Shown piece by piece: positions 24,856 to 32,571 of a DNA stretch of 64,000 bases. The notes beneath the pieces are model-generated. The model saw nothing but the letters and a program-made list of their open reading frames with translations, searched no databases and was not told where the DNA came from. The translations under genes were made by a program, and so were the position numbers. The DNA lies in the NCBI RefSeq assembly GCF_041435055.1, contig NZ_CP108002.1, forward strand, positions 4,340,001 to 4,404,000, written 5' to 3'. Numbering within the stretch: position 1 is the first letter of the stretch; each line of letters begins with the position of its first letter. The DNA comes from Streptomyces sp. NBC_00341 (GTDB lineage: Bacteria > Actinomycetota > Actinomycetes > Streptomycetales > Streptomycetaceae).

Positions 24856-26527
24856 ACCCTTCAGTCCACGGCGTCGCCGGGGCCCACGGTAGATCGAGGA
24901 TCTCCACCTCGGTGCCGGACCGTACCCCGCCCGGCTCCACGACGGCCAGCCCGTCCGCGGCGGCGATCCCGCGCAGCATGGCGGGACCGTTGTAATGCAG
25001 GGGTACGACGTGATCTGTCCCACCACCGGTTCCGGCTGGTGCGAACGCGTTCGGGGATCCAGCGCGATGGACCACCGGAACCAGCCGGGTGTCGTGCGGG
25101 TGGCCGTGCACGTCGTCACGGACCGCGACGCGGTAGAGGTCCTGAGACGTCCGGCCCGCCAGCCCGCCGATCAGCGGCTCGGCGAGCGTGAGGAGCCCGG
25201 ACACGGCGGCCAGCGGGTTGCCGGGCAGCCCCACGAGATACGGCCCTGCGGCCCGCAGCCGGGCCAGCAGCATGGGATGACCGGGGCGGACGGCGACACC
25301 GTCGACGAGCAGTTCGGCCCCCAGATCGGCGAGTACGGGGTGCACATGGTCGACCGGCCCCGCAGCGGTGCCGCCGGTCGTGATGACCAGATCGGCCTCG
25401 GAGAGGACAAGCGCCTGACGGAGTGCCTCCGCGTCGTCACCGAGGCGGCGGGGCGCGGAGACCTCGGCGCCCAGCGCGTGCAGCCAGGGGCCGATCATCG
25501 GCCCGAGTGCGTCACGGATCAGTCCGTCGTGTGGCAGCCCGGCCGTCAGCAGTTCGTCGCCCAGGACGAGGACGTCGACGCGCGGCCTGGGGCGGGTCAG
25601 CAGTTCGTCGTACCCGGCGGCGGCGGCCAGCCCGAGGACGGCGGGCGTCACCAGCGTTCCGGCGGGGAGGAGTCGCTCCCCGGACCGGCACTCCTGGCCG
25701 CGCGGCCTGATGTCCTGCCCGGGGCTCACCCGTCGCTGCGCGTACAGCAGCCCCCTCGACTCGTCGGCCTCGGCGTGTTCGCTGCGGATGACGGCGGTCG
25801 CGTCCGCCGGGATGCGGGCGCCGGTGGCGATCCGTACGGCGTCACCGTCCGGGAGCGGGGCGGGTGAGGCGTGGCCCGCGAGGACGCCCTCGTGCTGCCG
25901 GACGTGCCACGGCCCCGGCCCCGCGACCGCCCAGCCGTCCATGGCGGAGGTGTCGAAGGACGGGAGATCGGTGAGCGCGGCAAGCGGTTCGGCCAGCACG
26001 TGTCCGAGCGCCTGATCGAGGGGGACGCGCCCGGTACGGGGAGGAGCCCCCAGCCCGGCACGGGCCGCGACGGCGCGCGCCTCGCCCCACTGGGTCGCGC
26101 GGATACGCCGGGGGGCGGGGGCTGGGTCAGGACGCGGATCGGAGGCGGAGGCGGAGGCTGGGGCGGGGGCGGAGGCTGGGGCGGAGGCGGAGGCTGGGGC
26201 GGAGGCGGAGGCTGGGGCGGAGGCGGAGGCTGGGGCGGGGCTGCCGACGGGCTCGGTACCGGGGTACGGGTCTCGGTACGGCTGGGGGCCCGGGTCGCGG
26301 TGCGGCTGGCGGCCGACCAGCGCGAGGGCCTGCGCGACCGCCCGCTCCTCGTCGGCCTCGGCCTCGGCTCTGGCATCGGCCTTGGCTACCCGCCGTGCTT
26401 CGGTATCAGCGGAGTCGGGCGGCTCGGGGGATCGGCGGGATTCAGAGGATTCGGCGGGGTCAGCGCCTCCGGCCGGGCTCTTCGCGGCAGCCGGGTGGCG
26501 CCCGGTACTGCCGCTGCGGCCCGTCAT
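24845..26527 (-). CDS. MoeA-like molybdopterin molybdotransferase with long disordered N terminus
   Basis: A 560-residue protein. Residues about 1-155 are low complexity (Glu/Ala/Arg, then repeated PASASA), after which a full MoeA homologue begins (RATQWGEARAVAARAG, TSAMDGWAV, IATGARIPADATAVI, QDIRPRGQE, ITTGGTAAGPVDHV, GLPGNPLAAV). MoeA inserts molybdenum into adenylylated molybdopterin. The ATG (26525-26527) overlaps the stop of the MobA-like gene (ATGA). Pairing with a MobA-type gene supports a molybdenum-cofactor role. The N-terminal extension is unusual for the family and encoded by tandem repeats. Confidence 0.85.
   Translation of the reverse strand: MTGRSGSTGRHPAAAKSPAGGADPAESSESRRSPEPPDSADTEARRVAKADARAEAEADEERAVAQALALVGRQPHRDPGPQPYRDPYPGTEPVGSPAPASASAPASASAPASASAPASAPAPASASASDPRPDPAPAPRRIRATQWGEARAVAARAGLGAPPRTGRVPLDQALGHVLAEPLAALTDLPSFDTSAMDGWAVAGPGPWHVRQHEGVLAGHASPAPLPDGDAVRIATGARIPADATAVIRSEHAEADESRGLLYAQRRVSPGQDIRPRGQECRSGERLLPAGTLVTPAVLGLAAAAGYDELLTRPRPRVDVLVLGDELLTAGLPHDGLIRDALGPMIGPWLHALGAEVSAPRRLGDDAEALRQALVLSEADLVITTGGTAAGPVDHVHPVLADLGAELLVDGVAVRPGHPMLLARLRAAGPYLVGLPGNPLAAVSGLLTLAEPLIGGLAGRTSQDLYRVAVRDDVHGHPHDTRLVPVVHRAGSPNAFAPAGTGGGTDHVVPLHYNGPAMLRGIAAADGLAVVEPGGVRSGTEVEILDLPWAPATPWTEGCFT
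26140..26240. repeat. Tandem repeats coding for a PASASA-rich tract
   Basis: Repeats of about 18 bp (GGCGGAGGCTGGGGC units on the + strand) lie inside the MoeA-like gene and keep its frame. Length change by recombination or slippage would alter only the disordered linker. Confidence 0.85.
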
Positions 26528-27372
26528 GGCGTCTCGGTCTCGTCCGCCCACCGGAGAGCGAGCGCGGCGGCCTTGCGGGCGGCCTCGGCCACTGCCTCGG
26601 CTCCGCCGCCGTCGCTACTCGCCTTCGCCGCCGCGTACCCGACCAGGAAGGTCGTCAGGGGAGCGGCGGGCCTGGCGACACCGTGGGCGGCGTCACGGGC
26701 GAGGTCGAGCAGGACGGCGGTGTCGACGTCGAGTTCGATGGCCAGTTCGTTCTTGACTGCGGTGATCCATTCGTCCAGCACGCTCCCATGTTCTCTGATG
26801 CGGGCCCTGGCCGAAGCGATGTCCTCCCAGGTGTCGCAGTCGAACGAGGCGAGCGGGTCCGCCGCCACCCGGGAAAGCCGCAGCTCATCCGTCAGCAGCC
26901 GCAGCGGCAGTCCGGCGAGTCCACCGTGCTCCGCGGCGAGCAGCGCCAGCACCCGGCGCAACGGCTCCGCCCGGTAGACGGCCACCAGCGGCTGGTCGCG
27001 GCCGTCCCCGTCGGTACAGACGGCGCCCTCCGCGTCGCCCCGGCCGGCGGCTGCCAGCAGGGCCCCCACCGTGTCCGCCCCCAGGAAGGGCAGATCTGCC
27101 GAGAGCACCAGAAGGCGCTCCGCCTCGGTGTGCCGCACCCCGGCGCCGAGCGCGGCCAGCGGACCCCCGCCCCGAGGCTCCTCGCGTGCCCAGGTCACCG
27201 CACGCACGGTGGGCCGTCTGCCCCCGACCACCACCGTGGTCCCGGCGTCGGAACAGGCCGAGAGCACCCGGTCGAGCAGCGCACGGCCACCGACCCGGAG
27301 CCCCGGCTTGTCAGCACCGCCGAGCCGCTTCGCGGCACCTCCGGCGAGGACGATGGCGTCATACGCGGTCAT
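26524..27372 (-). CDS. MobA-like nucleotidyltransferase fused to a DUF6457 domain
   Basis: A 282-residue protein. Residues 1-190 are an NTP-transferase domain (AIVLAGGAAKRLGGADKP nucleotide loop, LSADLPFLG metal site, DCDTWEDI), like MobA, which joins GMP or CMP to molybdopterin. Residues 195-280 form a helical DUF6457 domain (LDEWITAVKNELAIEL, LTTFLVGYAAAKA) often found alone or fused beside molybdenum cofactor genes. It is first in a coupled operon with the MoeA-like and K+ channel genes. Confidence 0.88.
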   Translation of the reverse strand: MTAYDAIVLAGGAAKRLGGADKPGLRVGGRALLDRVLSACSDAGTTVVVGGRRPTVRAVTWAREEPRGGGPLAALGAGVRHTEAERLLVLSADLPFLGADTVGALLAAAGRGDAEGAVCTDGDGRDQPLVAVYRAEPLRRVLALLAAEHGGLAGLPLRLLTDELRLSRVAADPLASFDCDTWEDIASARARIREHGSVLDEWITAVKNELAIELDVDTAVLLDLARDAAHGVARPAAPLTTFLVGYAAAKASSDGGGAEAVAEAARKAAALALRWADETETP

Positions 27373-27409
27373 GCCCCGAGTATGCGTGCCGTCCGGATAC
27401 GCGTGGGGT

Positions 27410-27510
27410 CCGGGCCGGGAACCCCCCGGGCCAGGAGGACCGTCCGGGCCGGGAACCCCTCCGGGCCAGGGGAACCGTCCGGGCCGGGGGGACCGTCCGG
27501 GCCCGGGGAC
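27410..27510. repeat. GC-rich tandem repeat downstream of bkdC2
   Basis: Four imperfect units of about 24-28 bp built on CCGTCCGGGCC and GGGCCGGGAACC fill most of the 138-bp gap between the MobA-like start and the E2 stop. No terminator hairpin with a U-run is seen; the repeat itself may fold. Confidence 0.7.
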
Positions 27511-28899
27511 CTACAACGTCCGCAGGAGCACCGCCGGCTGTTCCACGCAGTCGGCCACATAGCGCAGGAAGCCTCCCGCCGTACCGCCGTCGCAGACGCG
27601 GTGGTCGAAGGTCAGCGAGAGCTGGACGACCCGCCGCACGGCCAGCTCGCCCTCGTGCACCCACGGCTTGGGCACGATGCGGCCGACGCCGAGCATCGCC
27701 GCCTCCGGGTGGTTGATGATCGGCGTGGATCCGTCCACCCCGAACACCCCGTAGTTGTTGAGCGTGAACGTGCCTCCGGTCAGCTCCGCCGGCCTCAGCG
27801 TTCCCGTCCTGGCGGCCTCGGTGAGCCTGGTGATCTCGGCCCCGATCGATTCGGTGCTGCGCGCGTGCGCGTCCCGGACGACCGGCACGACGAGCCCCCG
27901 CTCGGTCTGGGCCGCGAACCCGAGGTGCACACCGGGCAGCCGCACGATCTCCCGCGCTTCCTGGTCCACCGTGGAGTTGAGTTCGGGGTACCGGGCCAGG
28001 GCGGCGGTGCAGATGCGGGCGAGCAGCGCGAGGACCGACACCTTCGGCCCGGCGCCGGGACCACCGGCGCCGTTCATCGCCGCTCTGGCCGCCATCAGCT
28101 CGGTGGCGTCGGCGTCCACCCAGCAGGTGGCGTCGGGGATCTCGCGCCTGCTGCGCGCCAGCTTGTCGGCGACCGCGCCCCGTACGCCTCGCAGCGGGAC
28201 CCGCTCACCGACGGGGTGCGCCGCCGCCCGGTCCGTCGCCGCGGCCTCCTGCGGGGCCTCCTGCGGGGTCTCCGCTCCGGACCGGATGGCGGACTCCACA
28301 TCGGCCCGCAGGATCAGCCCGTCGGGCCCGGAGCCGTCGAGCTGCCGCAGATCGAGGTCGTGCTGCCGCGCCAGCTTGCGCACCAGCGGGGAGACGACGG
28401 CGACCGGCCCCCGTACCCCGTCCGAAGCAGCAGAAGCGGGAGAAGCAGCAGGAACAACAGCAACAGCGGGAGCAACAGACGCAATAGACGCGACAGGAGC
28501 AACAGGGGCAACGGCAGGTGCCGAGAGCCCCTCCGGACGGACCCGCCTCCGGCGCACCGGCGGTGCGCCGGTCCCGTACCCCACCAGCACATTGCCGGAC
28601 CCGGACGGCTCCGCCTCCGCGGCCCCCGTACTCCCGGACGGCTCTGGCTCGACGGACCCGACCGCGACCGTCAGCAACGGTGCCCCGACCGGAAGTTCCT
28701 TACCCTCCTCACCGAACCGTGCGGTGACCACGCCCCCGTACGGGCACGGCACCTCCACCATCGCCTTGGCCGTCTCGACCTCGACGACCGGCTGATCGAT
28801 GGCGACGACATCGCCGACCTCCACCAGCCAGCGCACGATCTCGGCCTCGGTCAGCCCCTCGCCGAGATCCGGAAGCTTGAATTCGAGTACCTGCGGCAT
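27511..28899 (-). CDS. bkdC2: Branched-chain 2-oxoacid dehydrogenase E2 (locus 2)
   Basis: A 462-residue dihydrolipoyl acyltransferase. The lipoyl domain has Lys45 (ETAKA), the subunit-binding domain has LVRKLARQHDLDLRQL, and the catalytic domain ends with TFDHRVCDGG (HxxxDG motif). The first linker contains a Val/Ala/Pro-repeat tract (about 130-165) encoded by unusually A/T-ending codons. The ATG (28897-28899) overlaps the TGA of E1beta (ATGA). It is the second complete E2 in the window; the catalytic His is followed by RVCDGG instead of RLVDGE in copy 1. Confidence 0.93.
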   Translation of the reverse strand: MPQVLEFKLPDLGEGLTEAEIVRWLVEVGDVVAIDQPVVEVETAKAMVEVPCPYGGVVTARFGEEGKELPVGAPLLTVAVGSVEPEPSGSTGAAEAEPSGSGNVLVGYGTGAPPVRRRRVRPEGLSAPAVAPVAPVASIASVAPAVAVVPAASPASAASDGVRGPVAVVSPLVRKLARQHDLDLRQLDGSGPDGLILRADVESAIRSGAETPQEAPQEAAATDRAAAHPVGERVPLRGVRGAVADKLARSRREIPDATCWVDADATELMAARAAMNGAGGPGAGPKVSVLALLARICTAALARYPELNSTVDQEAREIVRLPGVHLGFAAQTERGLVVPVVRDAHARSTESIGAEITRLTEAARTGTLRPAELTGGTFTLNNYGVFGVDGSTPIINHPEAAMLGVGRIVPKPWVHEGELAVRRVVQLSLTFDHRVCDGGTAGGFLRYVADCVEQPAVLLRTL

Positions 28900-29930
28900 C
28901 AGTGCTCCGCCTCCCACTGCAGTCGTGCGACGGCGTCGAGCACCCGGTCCACGCCCGGCAGGTGGTGCCGTTCCTGCATGGGCGGCGGATACGGGATGTC
29001 GAAACCCGCGACGCGCAGCACCGGCGCCTCCAGGTGGTGGAAGCAGCGCTCGGTGATCCGGGCCGCGATCTCGCCGCCCGGACCGCCGAAACCGGTGGAC
29101 TCGTGGACGACGACCGCACGGCCGGTACGCCGCACGGACGCGGCCACCGTCTCGTCGTCGAACGGCACCAGCGAGCGCAGATCGACGACTTCGAGGTCCC
29201 AGCCCTCCGCGACCGCGGCCTCCGCTGCTTCCATGCAGACGGGCAGCGACGGCCCGTACGTGATCAGGGTCGCGCTGCGTCCGCTCCGGCGCACGACGGC
29301 CCGCCCGATGGGCTCCACGGCGGCGGGCGCCTGCGGCGACCAGTCCGCCTTCGACCAGTAGAGCCGCTTGGGCTCCAGGAAGACCACCGGGTCGTCGGAG
29401 GCGATCGAGGCCCTCAGCAGCCCGTAGGCGTCATCGACCGTGGCGGGTGTGACGACATGGAGACCGGGAGTCGCCATGTAGTACGCCTCGGAGGAGTCGC
29501 TGTGGTGCTCGACACCACCGATGCCGCCGCCGTAGGGCACCCGGACGGTGATCGGCAGCGGCATGGCGCCCCCGGTCCGGTTCCGCATCTTGGCGACATG
29601 GCTGATGAGCTGCTCGAACGCCGGATAGGCGAAGGCGTCGAACTGCATCTCGACGACGGGCCGCAGCCCGTACATCGCCATGCCGACAGCCGCCCCGAGG
29701 ATGCCGGCCTCGGCCAGCGGGGTGTCCGTGCAACGGTCCTCGCCGAACTCCTTCGCCAGGCCGTCGGTGATCCGGAAGACGCCGCCGAGCGTCCCGACGT
29801 CCTCCCCGAGGACGTGCACGGAGGGGTCCTCCGCCATCGAGTCGCGCAGTGCGCGCCCGAGGGCCTGCGCCATGGTGGCGGGTTTGGCCTTCGCTGTCCG
29901 CTCGGTAGCCGTGGCCGCTGCGGTGGTCAT
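28899..29930 (-). CDS. bkdB2: Branched-chain 2-oxoacid dehydrogenase E1 beta (locus 2)
   Basis: A 343-residue beta subunit with the same motifs as copy 1 (LGEDVGTLGGVFRITDGL, TPLAEAGILGAAVGMA, PYGGGIGGVEHHSDSSE, VAGFDIPYP). It has a 15-20-residue Thr/Ala-rich N-terminal extension. Its ATG overlaps the E1alpha stop and its stop overlaps the E2 start (both ATGA), so E1alpha-E1beta-E2 are made in fixed proportion. Confidence 0.95.
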   Translation of the reverse strand: MTTAAATATERTAKAKPATMAQALGRALRDSMAEDPSVHVLGEDVGTLGGVFRITDGLAKEFGEDRCTDTPLAEAGILGAAVGMAMYGLRPVVEMQFDAFAYPAFEQLISHVAKMRNRTGGAMPLPITVRVPYGGGIGGVEHHSDSSEAYYMATPGLHVVTPATVDDAYGLLRASIASDDPVVFLEPKRLYWSKADWSPQAPAAVEPIGRAVVRRSGRSATLITYGPSLPVCMEAAEAAVAEGWDLEVVDLRSLVPFDDETVAASVRRTGRAVVVHESTGFGGPGGEIAARITERCFHHLEAPVLRVAGFDIPYPPPMQERHHLPGVDRVLDAVARLQWEAEH

Positions 29931-31090
29931 CGCCCTGCTCCCCCGTCGTCCGTGCCGTGCTGCTCGTTCTCCGCGTCCAGCTCGACGCGCAGGCGGGTCG
30001 CCTGCTCACGCAGCTGCGTGGTCTGCTCCGCGTACACCTGGGCGAAGAGGTCCATCGGGTCGAGCACCGGATCCGCGTTCATCCGCTCGCGCAGGGCGGC
30101 CGCCATCCGCTCCGCGGCCGCCCGCGCCTCCTCGATGCCGTCGTCCCCGAGCAGACCGCGAGCGGTCAGCTCACGCTCCATGAGCCGGACCGGATCGTGC
30201 GCCCGCCAGGCCTCGACCTCGCTGTCGCCGCGGTAGCGGGTCGCGTCATCGGCGTTCGTATGCGCGTCCATGCGGTAGGTGATGGCCTCGACGAGCGTCG
30301 GGCCGCCGCCGCTCCTGGCCCGTTCCACTGCCTCGGAGAGCACCTGGTGGACGGCCGCCGCGTCGTTCCCGTCGACCAGCCGGCCCGGCATCCCGTAGCC
30401 CACGGCCTTGTGCGCCAGGGAGGGTGCCGCGGTCTGCTTGGCCAGGGGTACGGAGATGGCGAAGCCGTTGTTCTGCACGAGGAAGACGACCGGGGCCTTC
30501 CACACGGCGGCGAAATTCAGCGCCTCGTGGAAATCGCCCTCGCTGGTGCCCCCGTCGCCCACCATGGCGAGCGCGACCACGTCGTCGCCCTTGAGCCGCG
30601 CCGCGTGCGCCAGCCCCACCGCGTGCGGCAGCTGGGTGGCGAGCGGGGTGCAGAGCGGGGCGATGCGGTGCTCGCGCGGGTCGTAGCCGGTGTGCCGGTC
30701 ACCGCGCAGCAGCGTCAGCGCCTCGACCGGGTCCAGTCCGCGCGCCACGGCCGCGAGCGTGTCGCGGTAGCTGGGGAAGAGCCAGTCCCGCTCCTCCAGC
30801 ACCAGGGCGGCCGCGATCTCGCAGGCCTCCTGGCCGGTGCTCGACGGGTAGACCGCGAGCCGCCCCTGCTTGGTGAGGGCGGTCGCCTGGGCGTTGAACC
30901 GCCGGCCGCGCACCAGCTCGGCGTAGAGCCGCAGCAGCAGCTCGGGGTCTGCGTCGGCCGCGGCGTCCGTACCGAGCACGCGGTACGGCTCGGGGTCCGG
31001 GAGCAGCGGCGCCGGGTCGGTGAGCGGCTTCCACGCCGGGGGCGGCGTGGGCCGGTAGGCGGCCGCGCCGGGCAGCTCTTGGACCGTCAT
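29927..31090 (-). CDS. bkdA2: Branched-chain 2-oxoacid dehydrogenase E1 alpha (locus 2)
   Basis: A 387-residue alpha subunit. The ThDP site is VGDGGTSEGDFHEALNFA to QNNGFAIS (about residues 180-210), and STGQEACEIA and FPSYRDTL are present. The start is ATG 31088-31090 because AGGAGGTG lies 7 nt upstream. It is the first gene of bkdA2B2C2 and diverges from the Lrp/AsnC gene at 31292. Two control elements lie upstream: a tandem TGTCGAAATA repeat and a PaaR-type operator. Confidence 0.95.
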   Translation of the reverse strand: MTVQELPGAAAYRPTPPPAWKPLTDPAPLLPDPEPYRVLGTDAAADADPELLLRLYAELVRGRRFNAQATALTKQGRLAVYPSSTGQEACEIAAALVLEERDWLFPSYRDTLAAVARGLDPVEALTLLRGDRHTGYDPREHRIAPLCTPLATQLPHAVGLAHAARLKGDDVVALAMVGDGGTSEGDFHEALNFAAVWKAPVVFLVQNNGFAISVPLAKQTAAPSLAHKAVGYGMPGRLVDGNDAAAVHQVLSEAVERARSGGGPTLVEAITYRMDAHTNADDATRYRGDSEVEAWRAHDPVRLMERELTARGLLGDDGIEEARAAAERMAAALRERMNADPVLDPMDLFAQVYAEQTTQLREQATRLRVELDAENEQHGTDDGGAGR

Positions 31091-31116
31091 GACAAGCACC
31101 TCCTGGCATCGAGGGG

Positions 31117-31136
31117 TGTCGAAATATGTCGAAATA
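31117..31136. promoter_or_regulatory. Tandem TGTCGAAATA repeat upstream of bkdA2
   Basis: The 10-mer TGTCGAAATA occurs twice head to tail (31117-31126, 31127-31136), one helical turn apart. It lies 27-46 bp before the E1alpha start and in the gap to the Lrp-type regulator. AT-rich phased repeats suit Lrp/AsnC proteins, so this is a candidate binding site. Confidence 0.5.
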
Positions 31137-31176
31137 TCAACGACTGCGTGAGGCGCGGCTGTGGTGCGTCTCACCT

Positions 31177-31190
31177 ACCGATTGTTCGGT
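31177..31190. promoter_or_regulatory. PaaR-type TetR operator-like site, copy 1
   Basis: ACCGATTGTTCGGT differs by one base from ACCGATCGTTCGGT found in the TetR/paaN gap (32504-32517) and, inverted, before paaA (37634-37647). It sits between the bkdA2 and Lrp starts. Confidence 0.55.
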
Positions 31191-31224
31191 CGCGAGCGCA
31201 TTTTGGCTACAGGCACCATCAGCC

Positions 31225-31233
31225 TGTGGACAA
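31225..31233. other. DnaA-box-like nonamer
   Basis: TGTGGACAA is the exact complement of the Streptomyces DnaA consensus TTGTCCACA. A partial second site, TCTCCACAG, lies 8 nt further on. It is in the leader of the Lrp-type gene. Confidence 0.5.
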
Positions 31234-31291
31234 ACGGTTCTCCACAGCCTGGGATGGAGACAGCTCGTCCAGGACAGGGAGGCGCGAGAAC

Positions 31292-31813
31292 ATGGCAGCT
31301 GAACAAATGGCCGATGGGGGCGAGGACCCCGGCCGGACCCCTCCGGCACGGCCGCTCGACTCCACCGACCGCGCCATCGTCCGGTTGCTCCAGACGGACG
31401 GACGGGCCTCGATACGGTCGGTGGCCGATCGCGTTCACGTGTCGCGCGCCAACGCCTACGCCCGGATCAACCGGCTCATCGACGACGGGGTGATCCGCGG
31501 CTTCAGCGCGCGGGTCAACCACGAGCGGGCGGGGCAGGGGGCCTCCGCCTACATCACGCTCAAGATCGTCCAGAACTCCTGGCGCACCGTCCGCGAGCAG
31601 TTGCAGGCGCTGCCGGGAGCCACCCACATCGCGCTGGTCAGCGGAGATTTCGATGTCCTGCTGCTGGTGCACACGCAGGACAACCAGTCACTGCGCGATC
31701 TGGTGCTGACCAGGATCCAGTCCATCCCGGAGGTGCTCTCCACCCGCACCCTGCTGGTGTTCGAGGAGACGGACCTGGCCCCGGGACCGGACCGCCCCAC
31801 GGAGCTCACCTGA
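31292..31813 (+). CDS. Lrp/AsnC-family regulator (BkdR-like)
   Basis: A 173-residue regulator starting at ATG 31292, with GGGAGG 9 nt upstream. The HTH is at about residues 22-70 (LDSTDRAIVRLLQTDGRAS, then VADRVHVSRANAYARINRL). The C-terminal RAM ligand-binding domain follows (about 85-160; ASAYITLKI, ATHIALVSGDFDVLLLV). It is divergent from bkdA2B2C2, the usual place for the branched-chain amino-acid-sensing bkd regulator. Control of that operon is therefore likely but inferred. Confidence 0.9.
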   Translation: MAAEQMADGGEDPGRTPPARPLDSTDRAIVRLLQTDGRASIRSVADRVHVSRANAYARINRLIDDGVIRGFSARVNHERAGQGASAYITLKIVQNSWRTVREQLQALPGATHIALVSGDFDVLLLVHTQDNQSLRDLVLTRIQSIPEVLSTRTLLVFEETDLAPGPDRPTELT

Positions 31814-31860
31814 GACGCGGCAACTCCGGCCCGGGAGGCTCCGGCCCGGCTCCGGCCTCG

Positions 31861-32448
31861 CTAGGACTTCATCCCGTCGAAGGCGAGCCGCACGACGGTG
31901 TCCGCCAGCTGGTCCCGGTCCGCGCCACCGTCCGGCAACGGCCGGTACCACTCCACCAGCGAGTTGACCATGCCGAAGAGCAGCCGGGTCGCAAGGCGTA
32001 TGTCCACGTCGGAGCGGAGATCGCCGTCCGCGACCGCGGCCTTCAGCAGATCGCCCACCCGTTGGTCGAACTCGCGCCGCCGCTCCAGCGCCCAGCGCTC
32101 CGTCTTCGTGTTTCCCCGCACCCGCAGCAGCAGCGTGACGTAGGGCAGTTCGGCTATCAGCACCTCGACCGTGCGGCGGGTGACGTACTCGACGCGCGCG
32201 ATCGCGCGACCACGCGTCGCACCCGGTTCGTCGAGGATTCCGAAGAGCCCGTCCAGCGCCCGGCTGACCGCTCGCCGCAGCAGCTCTTCCTTGCCGGACA
32301 CGTGGTGGTAGATGGACGACTTGGAGATCCCCGCCGCCTTCGAGAGGTGCTCCATGGACGTGCCGTCGTAGCCGCGCTCGTTGAAGACACGGACGGCGAC
32401 GGTGAGCAGAGTCTCCGGGGTGTACGTGTCCCGCTTGGCCGTGGTCAT
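31861..32448 (-). CDS. paaR: TetR-family regulator, PaaR-like
   Basis: A 195-residue repressor. The HTH is at about residues 10-55 (TLLTVAVRVFNERGYDGTS, KAAGISKSSIYHHVSGKEEL) and the helical C-terminal domain contains TRLLFGMVNSLVEWYRP. It is divergent from paaN. The 18-bp sequence in the gap (32501-32518) is repeated exactly, in inverse orientation, before paaA at 37633. I infer this is the phenylacetyl-CoA-responsive regulator of the paa genes, as PaaR is in corynebacteria. The ligand is not visible in the sequence. Confidence 0.8.
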   Translation of the reverse strand: MTTAKRDTYTPETLLTVAVRVFNERGYDGTSMEHLSKAAGISKSSIYHHVSGKEELLRRAVSRALDGLFGILDEPGATRGRAIARVEYVTRRTVEVLIAELPYVTLLLRVRGNTKTERWALERRREFDQRVGDLLKAAVADGDLRSDVDIRLATRLLFGMVNSLVEWYRPLPDGGADRDQLADTVVRLAFDGMKS

Positions 32449-32470
32449 GCCAGCGATCCTCCCCTACGAG

Positions 32471-32479
32471 TTATCCACA
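32471..32479. other. DnaA-box-like nonamer
   Basis: TTATCCACA matches the general bacterial DnaA box. It is located between the TetR start and its operator. Confidence 0.4.
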
Positions 32480-32500
32480 GGTTTCGTGGGGCCCCTTGTC

Positions 32501-32518
32501 CCGACCGATCGTTCGGTT
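32501..32518. promoter_or_regulatory. PaaR-type TetR operator, copy 2
   Basis: The 18-mer CCGACCGATCGTTCGGTT contains the near-palindrome ACCGATCGTTCGGT. It lies between the divergent TetR and paaN genes, 53 bp before each start. The identical 18-mer occurs inverted at 37633-37650. Confidence 0.75.
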
Positions 32519-32571
32519 ACTCTAACTCTGTCCGCCCGTCCCTGCCCAGCTCGATGAGGAGTTGGTCCGTC

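Noticed and set aside
26395..29361. A 988-codon open frame on the + strand
   Set aside because: It is antisense to the MoeA-like, MobA-like and bkdC2 genes, has no domain or ribosome site, and reflects GC-rich third positions.
29957..31291. Upstream extension of the Lrp-type gene
   Set aside because: The long open frame reads antisense through bkdA2; the real start at 31292 has a good ribosome site and family-length protein.
32062..32571. Upstream extension of paaN
   Set aside because: It is antisense to the TetR gene; the ATG at 32572 fits the PaaN family and has GAGGAG upstream.
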